NCBI GenBank assembly: GCA_963838735.1
Contig: CAWISG010000010.1
Span: 62,001 to 126,000, forward strand
DNA length: 64,000 nt
Source of the DNA: Parerythrobacter_A sp963838735
Lineage (GTDB): Bacteria; Pseudomonadota; Alphaproteobacteria; Sphingomonadales; Sphingomonadaceae
Direction of reading: 5' to 3'
How positions within the stretch are numbered: the first letter of the stretch is position 1; every line of letters begins with the position of its first letter. This document shows positions 26,509 to 35,559 of this stretch, piece after piece. The notes under the pieces are model-generated. The model saw nothing but the letters and a program-made list of their open reading frames with translations. It ran no database searches and was not told where the DNA came from. The translations under genes were made by a program, and so were the position numbers.

Positions 26509-27737
26509 CGACATCTTCGTATCGGGGCGAAACTTCCCGCCTTACCACGCTCCAGGCCGCCTATGTCGTGGCGCGCCGCGATTTTCTCGCCATCCTGTTC
26601 AGCCGCGCCTTCCTGTTCTTCCTGCTCGGCCCGCTGTTCCCCGTGATCGTCGGCGCGATGGCGGGCGGCATTGGCAGCCGGGTTCAGGCAGAAGCGACCA
26701 CCATCGAAATCGGCGTGATGATGGCCGCTGCCGATACCGAGCGGATGCTGACTGCGACGCGGGCGCTGGAAGGCGAGATGGGCGGCTTTGTGCCACCGCT
26801 GGTCGCGGTCGAGAACCCCGGCGGCGGGGCGGAGGCCCTGTTGCGTGAGGGTGGCGGAAACCTTGCCGCCATCGTCAGTGGCACACCCGCCGCGCCGGTG
26901 CTGAACGGCCCCGAAGGACAGGTCGCGCGCTGGTCCGGCCCGGTCGGACTGATTGCCGCGACGGCGCAGGGTACCTCGCCTGCCGCCTTCCCCAAGGTCG
27001 AAAGCCGCACGGTCGATGCCAGCGGTGCCGATGTGAAGCGCGACCGCGTGCGGACCGCGCAGGGCGGGCAAATGCTCCTGTTCCTGCTGACCATGCTGCT
27101 GGGCGGCATGGTGCTCAGCAACCTCGTCGAGGAAAAGGGCAACAAGATCATCGAAGTGCTGGCCGCCGCCATCCCGATGGACGCGGTATTCCTGGGCAAG
27201 TTGTTCGCCATGCTCGGCGTCAGTTTTGTCGGCATTGCGGTATGGGGCGGCGCGGGCGCACTGCTGGTTTACGGCACCGGGCTGGACATGGGTAATTTCG
27301 CCGCGCCCGCCGTGGGCTGGCCGCTGTTTTTCCTGCTCGGTATTTTATATTTCGCAATGGGTTATCTCATTCTCGGCTCGCTGTTCCTTGCCATCGGCTC
27401 GATGGCGGCGACGGTGCGCGAGGTGCAGACGCTGTCCATGCCGGTTACCATGCTGCAATTGCTGGTGTTCTTTTTCGCCAGTTTCGCGATGGCCAGCCCC
27501 GGTTCGCCGATGGAACTGGCCGCGACGGTGTTTCCGTTCAGCAGCCCCTTCGCCATGCTGGCGCGCGCGGCGCAGGTCGACACGCTGTGGCCGCATTTGT
27601 TTGCCCTTGCGTGGCAGGGATTGTGTGTGGCGGTTTTCGTGAAGCTGGGCGCGGGGCTGTTCCGCCGTAAGGTCATGCAGTCCGGTCCGAAGGGGGCAAA
27701 GCGGCGCAAGTGGTTCCGGCGGCAAAAGACGATATGA
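26505..27737 (+). CDS. ABC-2 family transporter permease (NatB-like)
   Basis: 410 residues. One N-terminal transmembrane helix (FLFFLLGPLFPVIVGAM) is followed by an extracytoplasmic domain of about 150 residues. A C-terminal cluster of about five helices begins at MLLFLLTMLLGGMVLSN, and the conserved EEKGNKIIEVL lies between. This is the topology of ABC_membrane_3/NatB exporters. Translational coupling with the ATPase indicates a dedicated two-protein exporter. The C-terminus is strongly basic (KGAKRRKWFRRQK). A palindrome and a promoter-like element follow the stop codon. Confidence 0.87.
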   Translation: MTTSSYRGETSRLTTLQAAYVVARRDFLAILFSRAFLFFLLGPLFPVIVGAMAGGIGSRVQAEATTIEIGVMMAAADTERMLTATRALEGEMGGFVPPLVAVENPGGGAEALLREGGGNLAAIVSGTPAAPVLNGPEGQVARWSGPVGLIAATAQGTSPAAFPKVESRTVDASGADVKRDRVRTAQGGQMLLFLLTMLLGGMVLSNLVEEKGNKIIEVLAAAIPMDAVFLGKLFAMLGVSFVGIAVWGGAGALLVYGTGLDMGNFAAPAVGWPLFFLLGILYFAMGYLILGSLFLAIGSMAATVREVQTLSMPVTMLQLLVFFFASFAMASPGSPMELAATVFPFSSPFAMLARAAQVDTLWPHLFALAWQGLCVAVFVKLGAGLFRRKVMQSGPKGAKRRKWFRRQKTI

Positions 27738-27742
27738 CGATA

Positions 27743-27759
27743 GGTTGCGTATCGCAACC
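27743..27759. promoter_or_regulatory. Palindrome GGTTGCG-TAT-CGCAACC in the P450 promoter region
   Basis: Perfect 7-bp inverted repeat with a 3-base spacer, starting six bases after the permease stop and ending seven bases before a TTGACA element. No T-run follows, so it fits an operator for a TetR-like or similar dimeric regulator better than a terminator. No regulator gene is adjacent. Confidence 0.55.
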
Positions 27760-27765
27760 GGGCTA

Positions 27766-27794
27766 TTGACATTGCAGTAAGTAACGGCACGATG
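27766..27794 (+). promoter_or_regulatory. Candidate promoter for the P450 gene
   Basis: A consensus -35 hexamer TTGACA at 27766-27771 is followed after 16-17 bases by CACGATGCT, a weak -10 candidate. The P450 start lies about 50 bases further on. The palindrome just upstream could control access. Confidence 0.45.
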
Positions 27795-27842
27795 CTTTCC
27801 AGCGACCGCCCTGACGCGAGGCGGCACTACGGAGAGATCGAC

Positions 27843-29183
27843 ATGGCTACCGCCCCAGAAGCGCCTGTAATGCCCAAGCCGCAATTCCGCACCTCGCCCA
27901 AGGCAGGCGATGCGCTGAAAGCCTGGTTCGATGCCAATCCGGATAAGCGGCTGGAACACAGCGACCCCTTCGATGTCAGCCGCAGCGACATCTATGCCGA
28001 GGACCGGTGGCAGCCGATCTTCGCCGAAATGCGCGCCAAGGGGCCGCTGCACCATGTGCAGGACAGCCCGTTCGGCCCGCACTGGAACGTGGTTGGTCAC
28101 AAGGCGATCCAGCACGTCGAATCGCTGCCGGAGATCTTTTCATCGAGCTGGGAACATGGCGGCATCACCATTGCCGACACCACCGAGGAAGAGATGGAAA
28201 AAGGCGAGGAAGCGTTTCGCCTGCCGATGTTCATCGCCGAAGACCGTCCCAAGCACACCGGGCAGCGCCGCACCGTCGCACCCGCCTTCGCGCCGAAGGA
28301 AATGAAGCGGCTGGAGGCGGAAATCCGCGCGCGCACGGCGGAGCTGCTCGATTCGCTGCCGCATGGCGAAGTGTTCGACTGGGTCGACAAAGTGTCGATC
28401 GAACTGACCACCGGGATGCTGGCGATCCTGTTCGATTTTCCGTGGGAAGACCGCCACATGCTGACCTTCTGGTCGGACTGGGCGGGCGATACCGAGCTGG
28501 TGCTGGCGCGCGATCTCGACATGCAGCGGCGCGAGATCCTGCACGAGATGGCGGCCTATTTCCAGATGCTGTGGGCGAAGAAGGCGCAGGAGGAACCCGG
28601 GCCGGACCTCATTTCCATGATGATTCACTCGGATGCGATGAACCAGATGGAACCGCTTGAATTCATGGGCAATCTGGTGCTGCTGATCGTGGGCGGCAAC
28701 GACACCACGCGCAACACCATGAGCGGCATCATCCACGCGCTCGACCGCTTCCCGGACCAGCGCGAACTGTTCGAGACGCAGCCCGAGCTCATCCCCAATG
28801 CAGTGCAGGAGATGATCCGGTTCCAGACCCCGCTCGCCCACATGCGCCGCACGGCGACCGAGGACACCGAACTGTTCGGCGAACGGATCGAGAAAGGCGC
28901 GAAAATGGTATTATGGTACCTCTCCGCCAACCGCGACACGGATGTATTTAGCGAACCGGACCGCCTCGACATCGCCCGCGACAACGCCCGCCGCCATCTT
29001 GCCTTCGGGTACGGTATCCACCGCTGCGTCGGCGCGCGGCTGGCCGAATTGCAGCTGCGTATCCTGCTGGAGGAAATGCACGCGCGCCGCATGCGCGTGC
29101 AGGTCACCGGCGATGTCGAAAGGGTGCGCGCCAACTTCGTGCACGGGTTTCGCAAGATGAATGTGAAAGTCAGCACCTTCTGA
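27843..29183 (+). CDS. Cytochrome P450, CYP153-like
   Basis: 446 residues. The heme-binding loop is FGYGIHRCVG with the axial cysteine, the I-helix is VGGNDTTRNTMSG with the oxygen-activating Thr, and the K-helix ExxR is in EMIRFQ. The combination of GGNDTTRN and HLAFGYGIHRCVGARLAELQLRIL resembles the CYP153 alkane/terminal hydroxylase group, but the subfamily should be treated as likely only. The ATG at 27843 has GGAGAG seven bases upstream. The gene probably has its own promoter. Electron supply would need a ferredoxin that is not in this window, and possibly the reductase at 23.1 kb. Confidence 0.88.
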   Translation: MATAPEAPVMPKPQFRTSPKAGDALKAWFDANPDKRLEHSDPFDVSRSDIYAEDRWQPIFAEMRAKGPLHHVQDSPFGPHWNVVGHKAIQHVESLPEIFSSSWEHGGITIADTTEEEMEKGEEAFRLPMFIAEDRPKHTGQRRTVAPAFAPKEMKRLEAEIRARTAELLDSLPHGEVFDWVDKVSIELTTGMLAILFDFPWEDRHMLTFWSDWAGDTELVLARDLDMQRREILHEMAAYFQMLWAKKAQEEPGPDLISMMIHSDAMNQMEPLEFMGNLVLLIVGGNDTTRNTMSGIIHALDRFPDQRELFETQPELIPNAVQEMIRFQTPLAHMRRTATEDTELFGERIEKGAKMVLWYLSANRDTDVFSEPDRLDIARDNARRHLAFGYGIHRCVGARLAELQLRILLEEMHARRMRVQVTGDVERVRANFVHGFRKMNVKVSTF

Positions 29184-29242
29184 AGCGCAATCCGGGGCGG
29201 CGGTTCAGCGCGGGCTCAGCCACGCTGCCCTATCGACAGGCA

Positions 29243-29738
29243 ATGCTTACCGAACACACGCCGCGCCGCCGTTTCCTGACCATTCTCGCGGCTGGTGCCG
29301 CTCTTCCGATGTTTGCGGCTTGCGGCAGCAGTCCGGCACAGGCGCGCAACTGGCCCAAGGCCCGCAGCGATGCGGAATGGAAGAAACGGCTGACCGCCAG
29401 CGAATACCGCATCCTGCGCAAGGCCGGAACCGAACGGCCCTACAGCTCGCCGCTCGACAAGGAGAAGCGCAAGGGCACCTTCGTCTGTGCCGGTTGCGGC
29501 AACCGCCTGTTTGCTTCCAGCACCAAGTTCGACAGCGGCACCGGCTGGCCCAGCTTCTGGAAACCGCTGTCCGGGCGCGATTGCGCCGGACACCGATTAC
29601 AAGATCGGCGTGCCCCGCACCGAGGTGTTATGCGCCGATTGCGGCGGCCATCTCGGCCATGTCTTCAATGACGGTCCCAAGCCTACCGGCAAGCGGTATT
29701 GCATGAACGGCGCGGCGATGGATTTCCGCCCGGCCTGA
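29243..29738 (+). CDS. msrB: Peptide-methionine (R)-S-oxide reductase, exported, frameshifted
   Basis: Reduces methionine-R-sulfoxide in proteins. The N-terminus TPRRRFLTILAAGAALPMFAACG combines a twin-arginine-like motif with a lipobox, so the enzyme is probably a periplasmic lipoprotein. Zinc-site cysteines lie in FVCAGCG and CADCGGHLGH, and the catalytic cysteine in RYCMNG. The frame breaks near 29572, in PLSG. Removing one G from a GGG run yields AIAPDTDYKIGVPRTEVLCADC. The span is 496 bases (3n+1). It ends six bases from the convergent membrane-protein pseudogene. Confidence 0.88.
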
Positions 29739-29744
29739 CGCTCT

Positions 29745-31484
29745 TCATCGTAGGGTGCGATAGACCAGAAACGCGGACGGCGCGCCGATATCGATCGGCG
29801 AGCCAGTCGGGCGGAGTGCCATTAATCAGTTTCATAGTAAATGATGCTGGGTTTCGCTTTTGAACAGGCCCGTTTCGTCGAGATCGCTGCACAACACGAC
29901 ATAACGGCTCGTGAATGCGCCAATCTCGTGTGCTTCTGCGTTGTGCCATATAGGCAGCGATAACGTCCCGCATTGGTGACGGCACGATGATGGCCCGTCG
30001 CGACGACGTTGTGGCCGAGCGAGCAGGATGTCGGGTCCAATATCAAGCGGTGCGAAAATGGTCCCGCTCGGCAGGCGTCCGGAGCAGGACGGCGTTATCG
30101 GCAATACCGCATCGCGAATCGGTCTAACGTGTGATGACCGGCGCGTGTGCTTTTGGAACGCGTTCATGAATGGCGCGCTCAGCGTAGCGGGCAGGGACGG
30201 GAGCAGAATCGCCGCAAACAGGACAGAAGCCAACAGTTTCTGGCGCATATTCGGTCTCGTAAGACGCAGACGTAGGCGCGACAGGAGCCATCCCAGCGGG
30301 ATAAGCGCGATCACGCTGGCAAATGGCTCGATCTCCATACGAACAGCGTCAGCCAATATGGCTCCGGCGAGGACAATTGGATAGTCGAACCAGATCCCGC
30401 TTTCGCGCGATCCGTCGCACATACGCGCTAACAGCCAAGCCACGAACAACTGGAACAGCGGGCAGCCGCCAGCGTAGGCTGTTCCCAGACCGGACGCCCT
30501 TCCATTATGTAAATGTACCAGTAATCGCGCACCAGCGGGTCGAGCGCAGCAAAGGGCGACTGCAGGCATTCGGGGGATACTGTTCCGAAGACAAGCAATC
30601 CGGCGATACCGCTTATCGCCAGACCCGCGACCACAGTATCGCGGCACACTTGGCGACCATCGCCAGCGCACATGTGCCCGCTGCCGCAAACGCGAAAAAC
30701 GCCAGATGCGCGGAGAAATGGCGTCGCAATGCTGCGCCAGGTCGGAAAGGCCCCGAGTGGCGAGGAATATCGCTGCCATCCCGATCGCGAACGCCGCCAT
30801 GTAGCTTGCAAGCCACCAGCGTTGTTCATCATCCCGCCACCAGCGCAGCGCGAATACCGCTCCGAAGACCGCCGCCATCGGTAGTATTTCCAGCGATATG
30901 TTCGCCCCCACCGCCATCGCCAAGCCCGCAATCAGACCACCGCGTCACGACTTCGTGTCGAACGCCGCCGACAGCGCCAATCGCCACGGAAAGACCTGCC
31001 AGCCGTGATGATCGATCCGCATCGGCTGGAACTGCACGACCAGCGGCGCAAGGAAAGCAATGACAAGACAGCCCATCGTCGCTGCCTCGAGGTCGAAAGG
31101 CGATAGGCGCGCCGCCAATCTACCGACGACGAACGCACCCCAGCGTTAGCAGCGGTACGACGATCATCGCGATCATTTCCGCAATGGCTTGTCCAAACAG
31201 GGGAGTAATCGCCGAATCAGCAGCGCCAGCGGCGTGTCCACCAGCCGCGACCAGTGCATCAGCGATCCCATAAGGGGCGTCGATCCGGTACTGGTGCAAA
31301 TCCCACCAGCCCTGCCCTGCAAGCAGATCGCGCACCTGGACCAGTCGTAACGTATCGTCCGGATCGGGAAAGCACCCCCGCCAGAATGCCGGGTAGCCCG
31401 ACCGCCACGAGGATGCAGCGCCAGCACGCCCAGACGATGGCAAGGCGTGTGTCTGACCGCGTGCGGCATGGTCGGGACGTTCAT
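29745..31484 (-). pseudogene. Multiply broken GT-C-like integral membrane protein
   Basis: Piecing fragments from all three minus-strand frames gives one protein of about 580 residues. It starts MNVPTMPHAVRHT, continues PDDTLRLVQVRDLLAGQGWWDLHQYRIDAPYG and HWSRLVDTPLALLIR, has many hydrophobic helices (IAFLAPLVVQF, ISLEILPMAAVFGAVFALRWW, SVIALIPLGWLLSRL), and ends VYRTLR. The layout resembles GT-C-fold glycosyltransferase-like membrane proteins. At least ten frame changes and one in-frame TGA (about 30947) are needed, far more than in neighbouring genes. It is therefore either a true pseudogene or a badly sequenced stretch. It lies nine bases after gtrA, so it belongs to the same operon. Confidence 0.65.
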
Positions 31485-31493
31485 GCTAGTTCG

Positions 31494-31891
31494 CTAGCGG
31501 AAGACGATGCGGCTGCGGATGAGCCACGTCAGCGCAAAACTGACGGCTATCGCAAACAGCTTGGCGAGGCGCGGATCGATGGACAGAGCGTCGCCACCGC
31601 CAACTATCGTGTGGTTGCCCCCAGACCAAGCAGAGCGGACATGACGAACAGCACCTTCTGCCGCGTCCGCTGCCGCCCGCGACCGACCGTGTCGGTAAAG
31701 ACCGTGCGGCTGGACAGCAGCCAGTGCGCCACGATGCCTGCACAATAACCGGACGCCGATGCCGCAGCGGGTGTGATACCCGACGACATGGCGGTAAGGA
31801 AGCAGCCGACATCGACTGCCAGCGCACCCACGCTGGCCAGGACATAGCGCAGCAGGCGGATATCGCGTAGCCGTTGTGTCAAAGCATGCAT
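31494..31891 (-). CDS. GtrA-family membrane protein, frameshifted
   Basis: About 132 residues with four hydrophobic helices: RYVLASVGALAVDVGCFLTAM, GYCAGIVAHWLLSSRTVF, VLFVMSALLGL and LFAIAVSFALTWLIRSRIVF. The ending SRIVFR is typical of the family. GtrA-like proteins are proposed to help flip polyprenyl-linked sugars across the inner membrane. The frame changes near 31610, after LLGLGATT; restoring it needs two bases removed or one added. It starts 28 bases after the flavoprotein stop and is followed at once by the GT-C-like gene, so it sits in a surface-glycan operon. Confidence 0.78.
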
Positions 31892-31919
31892 GTTGTCCCG
31901 CCTCACCGGCAGCCTTTGA

Positions 31920-33564
31920 TCAGGCGACTTTGCGCGGTTCGGCTTCGGGTGTGTTGGATTCTTGTGCAATTCGTTCCGGCACCGGCATCAGCGAGCTAAG
32001 CGCGGCAGCCTGATCGGCGGTAACCGGTCGCGCCGTGCTGTCGGGTGCAATCGCCTTTTCTGCCCCTTCGTCACCTGCTTCATGATATTCGGCATCCTCG
32101 TTGACGCACCAGGTGTCATACACCCGCTCGCCGGCAACTGATGTTCTCGACCGTCAGCATGGCGGTCATCATGGCATGGTCCTGGTTGTTGTACCGGTGC
32201 ATCCCGTTGCGGCCCACCAGGTGCAGCGTCGGGAAGCGCTCTTCCAGCTCGACGCGCATCGCCTCGACATTGGCGGCATAGTCTTCGTCGTACACCGGAT
32301 ACGCCTTCTCCTGCCGCACCACGGCGCCGCCAATGACGTCTTGCGGGTCGCACAAGCCCAGCTGCGCCATTTCGCGCTTGGCCAGTTCGATCAGTTCGTC
32401 GTCCGAAGACGACCACAGCCCGTCATCCTCGAAGCAGAAATATTCGAGGCCGACACACGCGACGCCTTCGTCCGGCACCATTTCAGGCGACCAGCTGCGG
32501 AAGTTCTGCACGCGGCCGACCTGCACGCTGTCGTCGTGGATGTAGATCCAGTTGTCTGGAAACAATTCTTCGGACCGGATCTTCAGCGCCACGGTCAAAA
32601 AGTCGCGATATTTCAGATCCGCCGCCTGCAAGGTGGTGTCGGGCAGCGGGTGGAGGCGCGTGGCCAGCTCGCGCATCGGCGCGCTGCTGATGGCGTCCTT
32701 GGCAATGATGGTCTGGCGCGTACCGTCGACGCCCGTCGCCGTCATGCGCCAGCCACCCGATCCGTCGCTAGCCAGCCGTTCGAGGCCGTGTCCCATGATG
32801 ATCTCGCCTTTGCCCGTGGCCTCGATGGCATCACGCGCGGCATCCCACATCATGCCGGGGCCGAGGCGGGGGTAACGAAAGGTTTCCAGCAGCGTCTTTG
32901 CCGCCTGCCCGTCATTGGGTGCCTTGTTCAGACCCATCGAGCGTTTCAGGCCGTCGATCACCGCGCTCCATAGCGACAAGCCCTTGATGCGCTGCGCGGC
33001 CCAGTCGGCGCTCATCTCGTTGCAGGGCATGCCCCACACCTTTTCGGTGTAGGTTTTGAAGAAGATCGAATACAGTTTGTGGCCGAACTGGTTGGTGGTC
33101 CAGTCCTCGAAGCTCTTCACATCCTTCACGGGGAACAGCTTGTAGCGCAGGTAACTGACCATGCAGGCGGTTGAGCGCAGGATGCCCAGATTGCCCAGCG
33201 CCTCGAACGCCCGCAGCGGATAGCTGTAGAATTTGCCTTCATAATAGATTCGACTCATCCGCGGACGCTGAATGAAATCATCAGGCAATATCTCATTCCA
33301 CAGATCGACGACCTGCTGGCTCTTTGAGAAGAAGCGGTGTCCGCCGATGTCGAAGCGATAGCCCTCATGTTCGACCGTGCGGCTGATCCCGCCGACATAG
33401 GTTTCGTCTTTCTCGATGATTGCCACGCGCTTGCCCTGCTTGGTCAGCAGGTAACCGGCGGTCAGTCCAGCAGGGCCCGCACCGATGATTGCTACATCGA
33501 CATGGCGTTCGGCGTCCGTGTGATCTGTATCGATGGAAACGGTCGAGTCGAGGCGTGTCATCAT
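31920..33564 (-). CDS. UDP-galactopyranose mutase-like FAD-dependent protein, frameshifted near 3' end
   Basis: About 548 residues. The N-terminal FAD-binding fold IIGAGPAGLTAGYLLTKQGKRVAIIEK is followed by GGISRTVEHEGYRFDIGGHRFFS. This puts it in the NAD(P)-binding amine-oxidase/UGM-like group often found in polysaccharide loci. Late motifs include VGRNGMHRYNNQDHAMMTAML. Near 32140 one extra T shifts the frame; removing it gives AGERVYDTWCVNEDAEYHEAG and an acidic tail ending PRKVA. The span is 1645 bases (3n+1). ATG 33564 follows GGAGAAG. The substrate is not known; sugar-nucleotide or lipid-linked sugar rearrangement is inferred from gtrA and the GT-C-like neighbour. Confidence 0.82.
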
Positions 33565-33608
33565 CTTCTCCGTGATTGTGTGTCACGGCAGGAAGTGAAG
33601 ATTATTGG

Positions 33609-33623
33609 TTATGAATTGGTTAA
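33609..33623. promoter_or_regulatory. CtrA-like site upstream of the flavoprotein operon
   Basis: On the minus strand this reads TTAA-CCAATTC-ATAA, one mismatch from the alphaproteobacterial CtrA consensus TTAA-N7-TTAA. It is 45 bases before the flavoprotein start and overlaps the stop codon of the PilZ gene. Binding is inferred only from the match. Confidence 0.35.
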
Positions 33624-34337
33624 CGCAGCGTCGCCGGTATCGTCCACCGTTTTCACGTCTGATTGCGGGGTTGCGTCGGCACTGCAATCCGGCTGCGTGG
33701 AGCGAACCGCTTCGGCCAGTGCGGCAAGCGAGAATGTGGTGTCGAACACCAACCCGTACAGACCCTCTCGTCGCCACCGGACCCGCGCTTCGATATCGGG
33801 CAACCGGTCGCTTTCGATGCGCAGCGGCTGGTTCAGCGCGAGCGGTGGGTCGCAAGACAGCAATCCGCCTTGTCGCGAGATATTGCGAAGCTGCGCGTCG
33901 ACGCTGCCGGTCAGATTCCGCAACCGCGCCGGCAGGTCGATATCGAACCTGAGATCGCGCTTCGGGTAAAAACTGTTTTGGGCGATCACATCCTCGACCG
34001 CTACGGGATCAAGAAACCGAAAGCCGGCTTCCGTGCCGCGATGCCAGACATGCTCCAGCGTATAGCGATCACCCGTTTGCAATTCGATTTGTATCAGACC
34101 GCGCCATGTCACATCTTCGAACAGGCGCACGCTGACGCCAGTCGCCGACAAGTCGCGAATGACGCAGACAATCTGGCACGGCCCGACCAGCAGTTTGGCC
34201 GGACGGATCAGCAAGGTAAAACGTGGCGCGACGCGATCTTCGACGCGCACAGGCACATCGATTGGTGCATCGGTAGATGCGTGGGCGGATTGGACCATGT
34301 CCTCCGGTTCCGCCTTCATCGGCGCGATTTGCGTCAT
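33609..34337 (-). CDS. PilZ-domain protein
   Basis: 242 residues with two PilZ-like segments. The first has RVAPRFTLLIRPAKLLV and VIRDLSATGVSVRL. The second has KRDLRFDIDLPARLRNL and RNISRQGGLLSCDPPL. PilZ domains bind cyclic-di-GMP through RxxxR and D/NxSxxG motifs; both are only approximately kept here (for example DLSATG and NISRQG), so binding is not assured. A disordered acidic tail ends the protein. It lies 44 bases upstream of the flavoprotein gene on the same strand, which suggests a link between second messenger and surface glycan, as an inference. Confidence 0.72.
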   Translation of the reverse strand: MTQIAPMKAEPEDMVQSAHASTDAPIDVPVRVEDRVAPRFTLLIRPAKLLVGPCQIVCVIRDLSATGVSVRLFEDVTWRGLIQIELQTGDRYTLEHVWHRGTEAGFRFLDPVAVEDVIAQNSFYPKRDLRFDIDLPARLRNLTGSVDAQLRNISRQGGLLSCDPPLALNQPLRIESDRLPDIEARVRWRREGLYGLVFDTTFSLAALAEAVRSTQPDCSADATPQSDVKTVDDTGDAALTNS

Positions 34338-34488
34338 GTCGCTCCCCTGCCGCTATCATGCAGCCCCGCCGCACCCTTAGCCTCCAAAGGATTATCAACC
34401 GATTGCGAAGCGATGCTTAATACGCGTGTAGGGACTACCACCGGTATATCGGCGCCAACCGGTAGTGGCATTGTGACTATGTCGGGGC

Positions 34489-34573
34489 TGGTGCGGGCGG
34501 TGGGACTCGAACCCACACGAGCAAGGCTCGAGGGATTTTAAGTCCCTTGCGTCTACCATTCCGCCACGCCCGC
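34489..34573 (-). tRNA. tRNA-Leu (anticodon UAA)
   Basis: 85 bases including an encoded CCA (34489-34491). The acceptor stem GCGGGCG/CGCCCGC is perfect, the anticodon stem AGGGA/TCCCT encloses the loop CTTAAAA, and the T-arm GTGGGTTCGAGTCCCAC is canonical. A variable arm of leucine type (CGAGCCTTGCTCG) is present. It decodes UUA, a rare codon in a genome this GC-rich. The 150 bases between it and the PilZ start contain only an imperfect inverted repeat. Confidence 0.97.
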
Positions 34574-34640
34574 ATCTTGCGCGGCCTTTCAGACCATAGC
34601 GACCTGTCAGGTCAAGGGTGTCGGCGACAGCAGCGTTCGC

Positions 34641-34922
34641 TCAATCCGCGTTGAGCCGTTCGCGCATGTCCTTGCCCGGTTTGAAATAGGGCACGCGCTT
34701 TGCCGCGACGTCCACCGGCTCTCCGGTGCGTGGATTGCGACCCTTGCGGGCATCGCGTTCGCGCGTGGAAAACGCACCGAACCCGCGCAGTTCGACCCGC
34801 CCCCCGTCGGCCAGCCGCGCGGCAATTTCCTCGAAGAAGATATTGACAATCTGCTCGATTTCCTCGGCGCGCAGCCCGGGGTTTTCGTCCGCCAGGATTT
34901 GCAGCAGTTCCGATCTGATCAT
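34641..34922 (-). CDS. ihfB: Integration host factor, beta subunit
   Basis: 93-residue HU/IHF-family DNA-bending protein. The dimerisation helices (MIRSELLQILADENPGL, EIEQIVNIFFEEIAARL) and the DNA-binding arm with the key proline (GRNPRTGEPVDVAAKRVPYFKPGK) are complete. The beta-subunit assignment rests on the RSEL start and the arm sequence. IHF heterodimers bend DNA at promoters, origins and recombination sites. It stands alone, downstream of the GntR gene by 113 bases. Confidence 0.92.
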   Translation of the reverse strand: MIRSELLQILADENPGLRAEEIEQIVNIFFEEIAARLADGGRVELRGFGAFSTRERDARKGRNPRTGEPVDVAAKRVPYFKPGKDMRERLNAD

Positions 34923-35035
34923 CGCCTTCTCTCCGAATTAGACTTGTATTGCGGCATGCCAGATAACAGCCATCGAAACAATCGCTGAAGTGTCAAATGT
35001 TAAGCTCCTCGCAGAATCTGTCCGCGAAAGGGTAG

Positions 35036-35377
35036 TCAAACCCTTGCCACAAGGTCGGATGGCGCAAAGCCGAGAATGCGGATGCGCGCGTGAATAGCGG
35101 GCCATTCCTCTTCCAGAAACCGTTCGCGTTCTCGTGCGCGCAATTGTTCGGCGGCACCCGGCTTTACGAACATCCCGATGCCGCGCCGCACCTCGACGAA
35201 ACCGTCGGTCTGGAACTGCTGATAGGCTTTGGCCACCGTCAGGGGATTCGCACCCTGCTCGACCGCATAGGCCCGCACGGACGGCAGCATTGCACCCTCC
35301 TCGTAGTCCCCCGCAATAATCGCGGCCGCAATACGGTCGCGCAGCTTGAGATATACCGGACGGGAATTGCTGGGCAT
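35036..35377 (-). CDS. GntR-family transcriptional regulator, short YtrA-like type
   Basis: 113 residues. The winged-helix N-terminus (VYLKLRDRIAAAIIAGDYEEGAMLPSVRAYAVEQGANPLTVAKAYQQFQTDGFVEVRRGIGMFV) is followed by only about 40 helical residues, the architecture of the YtrA subfamily. Those regulators usually repress a neighbouring transporter operon and themselves. It is divergent from the POT transporter, with a 182-base shared region (35378-35559), so control of that transporter is a reasonable guess. I see no clear inverted repeat there. Confidence 0.85.
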   Translation of the reverse strand: MPSNSRPVYLKLRDRIAAAIIAGDYEEGAMLPSVRAYAVEQGANPLTVAKAYQQFQTDGFVEVRRGIGMFVKPGAAEQLRARERERFLEEEWPAIHARIRILGFAPSDLVARV

Positions 35378-35559
35378 CGAACCTCGGCTGGCTTACGGAA
35401 GAGGTGCAGCAGTGCCATAATACAGCGCAGCAGGTCAAGCGCAGGGTGCGCTTCGGGCGCGGTGGGCGAGATACGCGCTTCACAAGACTGAAACACTTGC
35501 TAAAACATGGTGGTCGCGCGTCAACCGGAGCTTGGCGGCCTGGAGGGAACAATCTGACT

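Noticed and set aside
34338..34488. Imperfect inverted repeat around two ACCGGT motifs downstream of tRNA-Leu
   Set aside because: The arms do not pair cleanly and no T-run follows, so a terminator call is not supported.
35378..35559. A promoter for the GntR gene from TTGACC and TATTAT on the minus strand
   Set aside because: The two hexamers are only about 10 bases apart, too close for a sigma-70 promoter.
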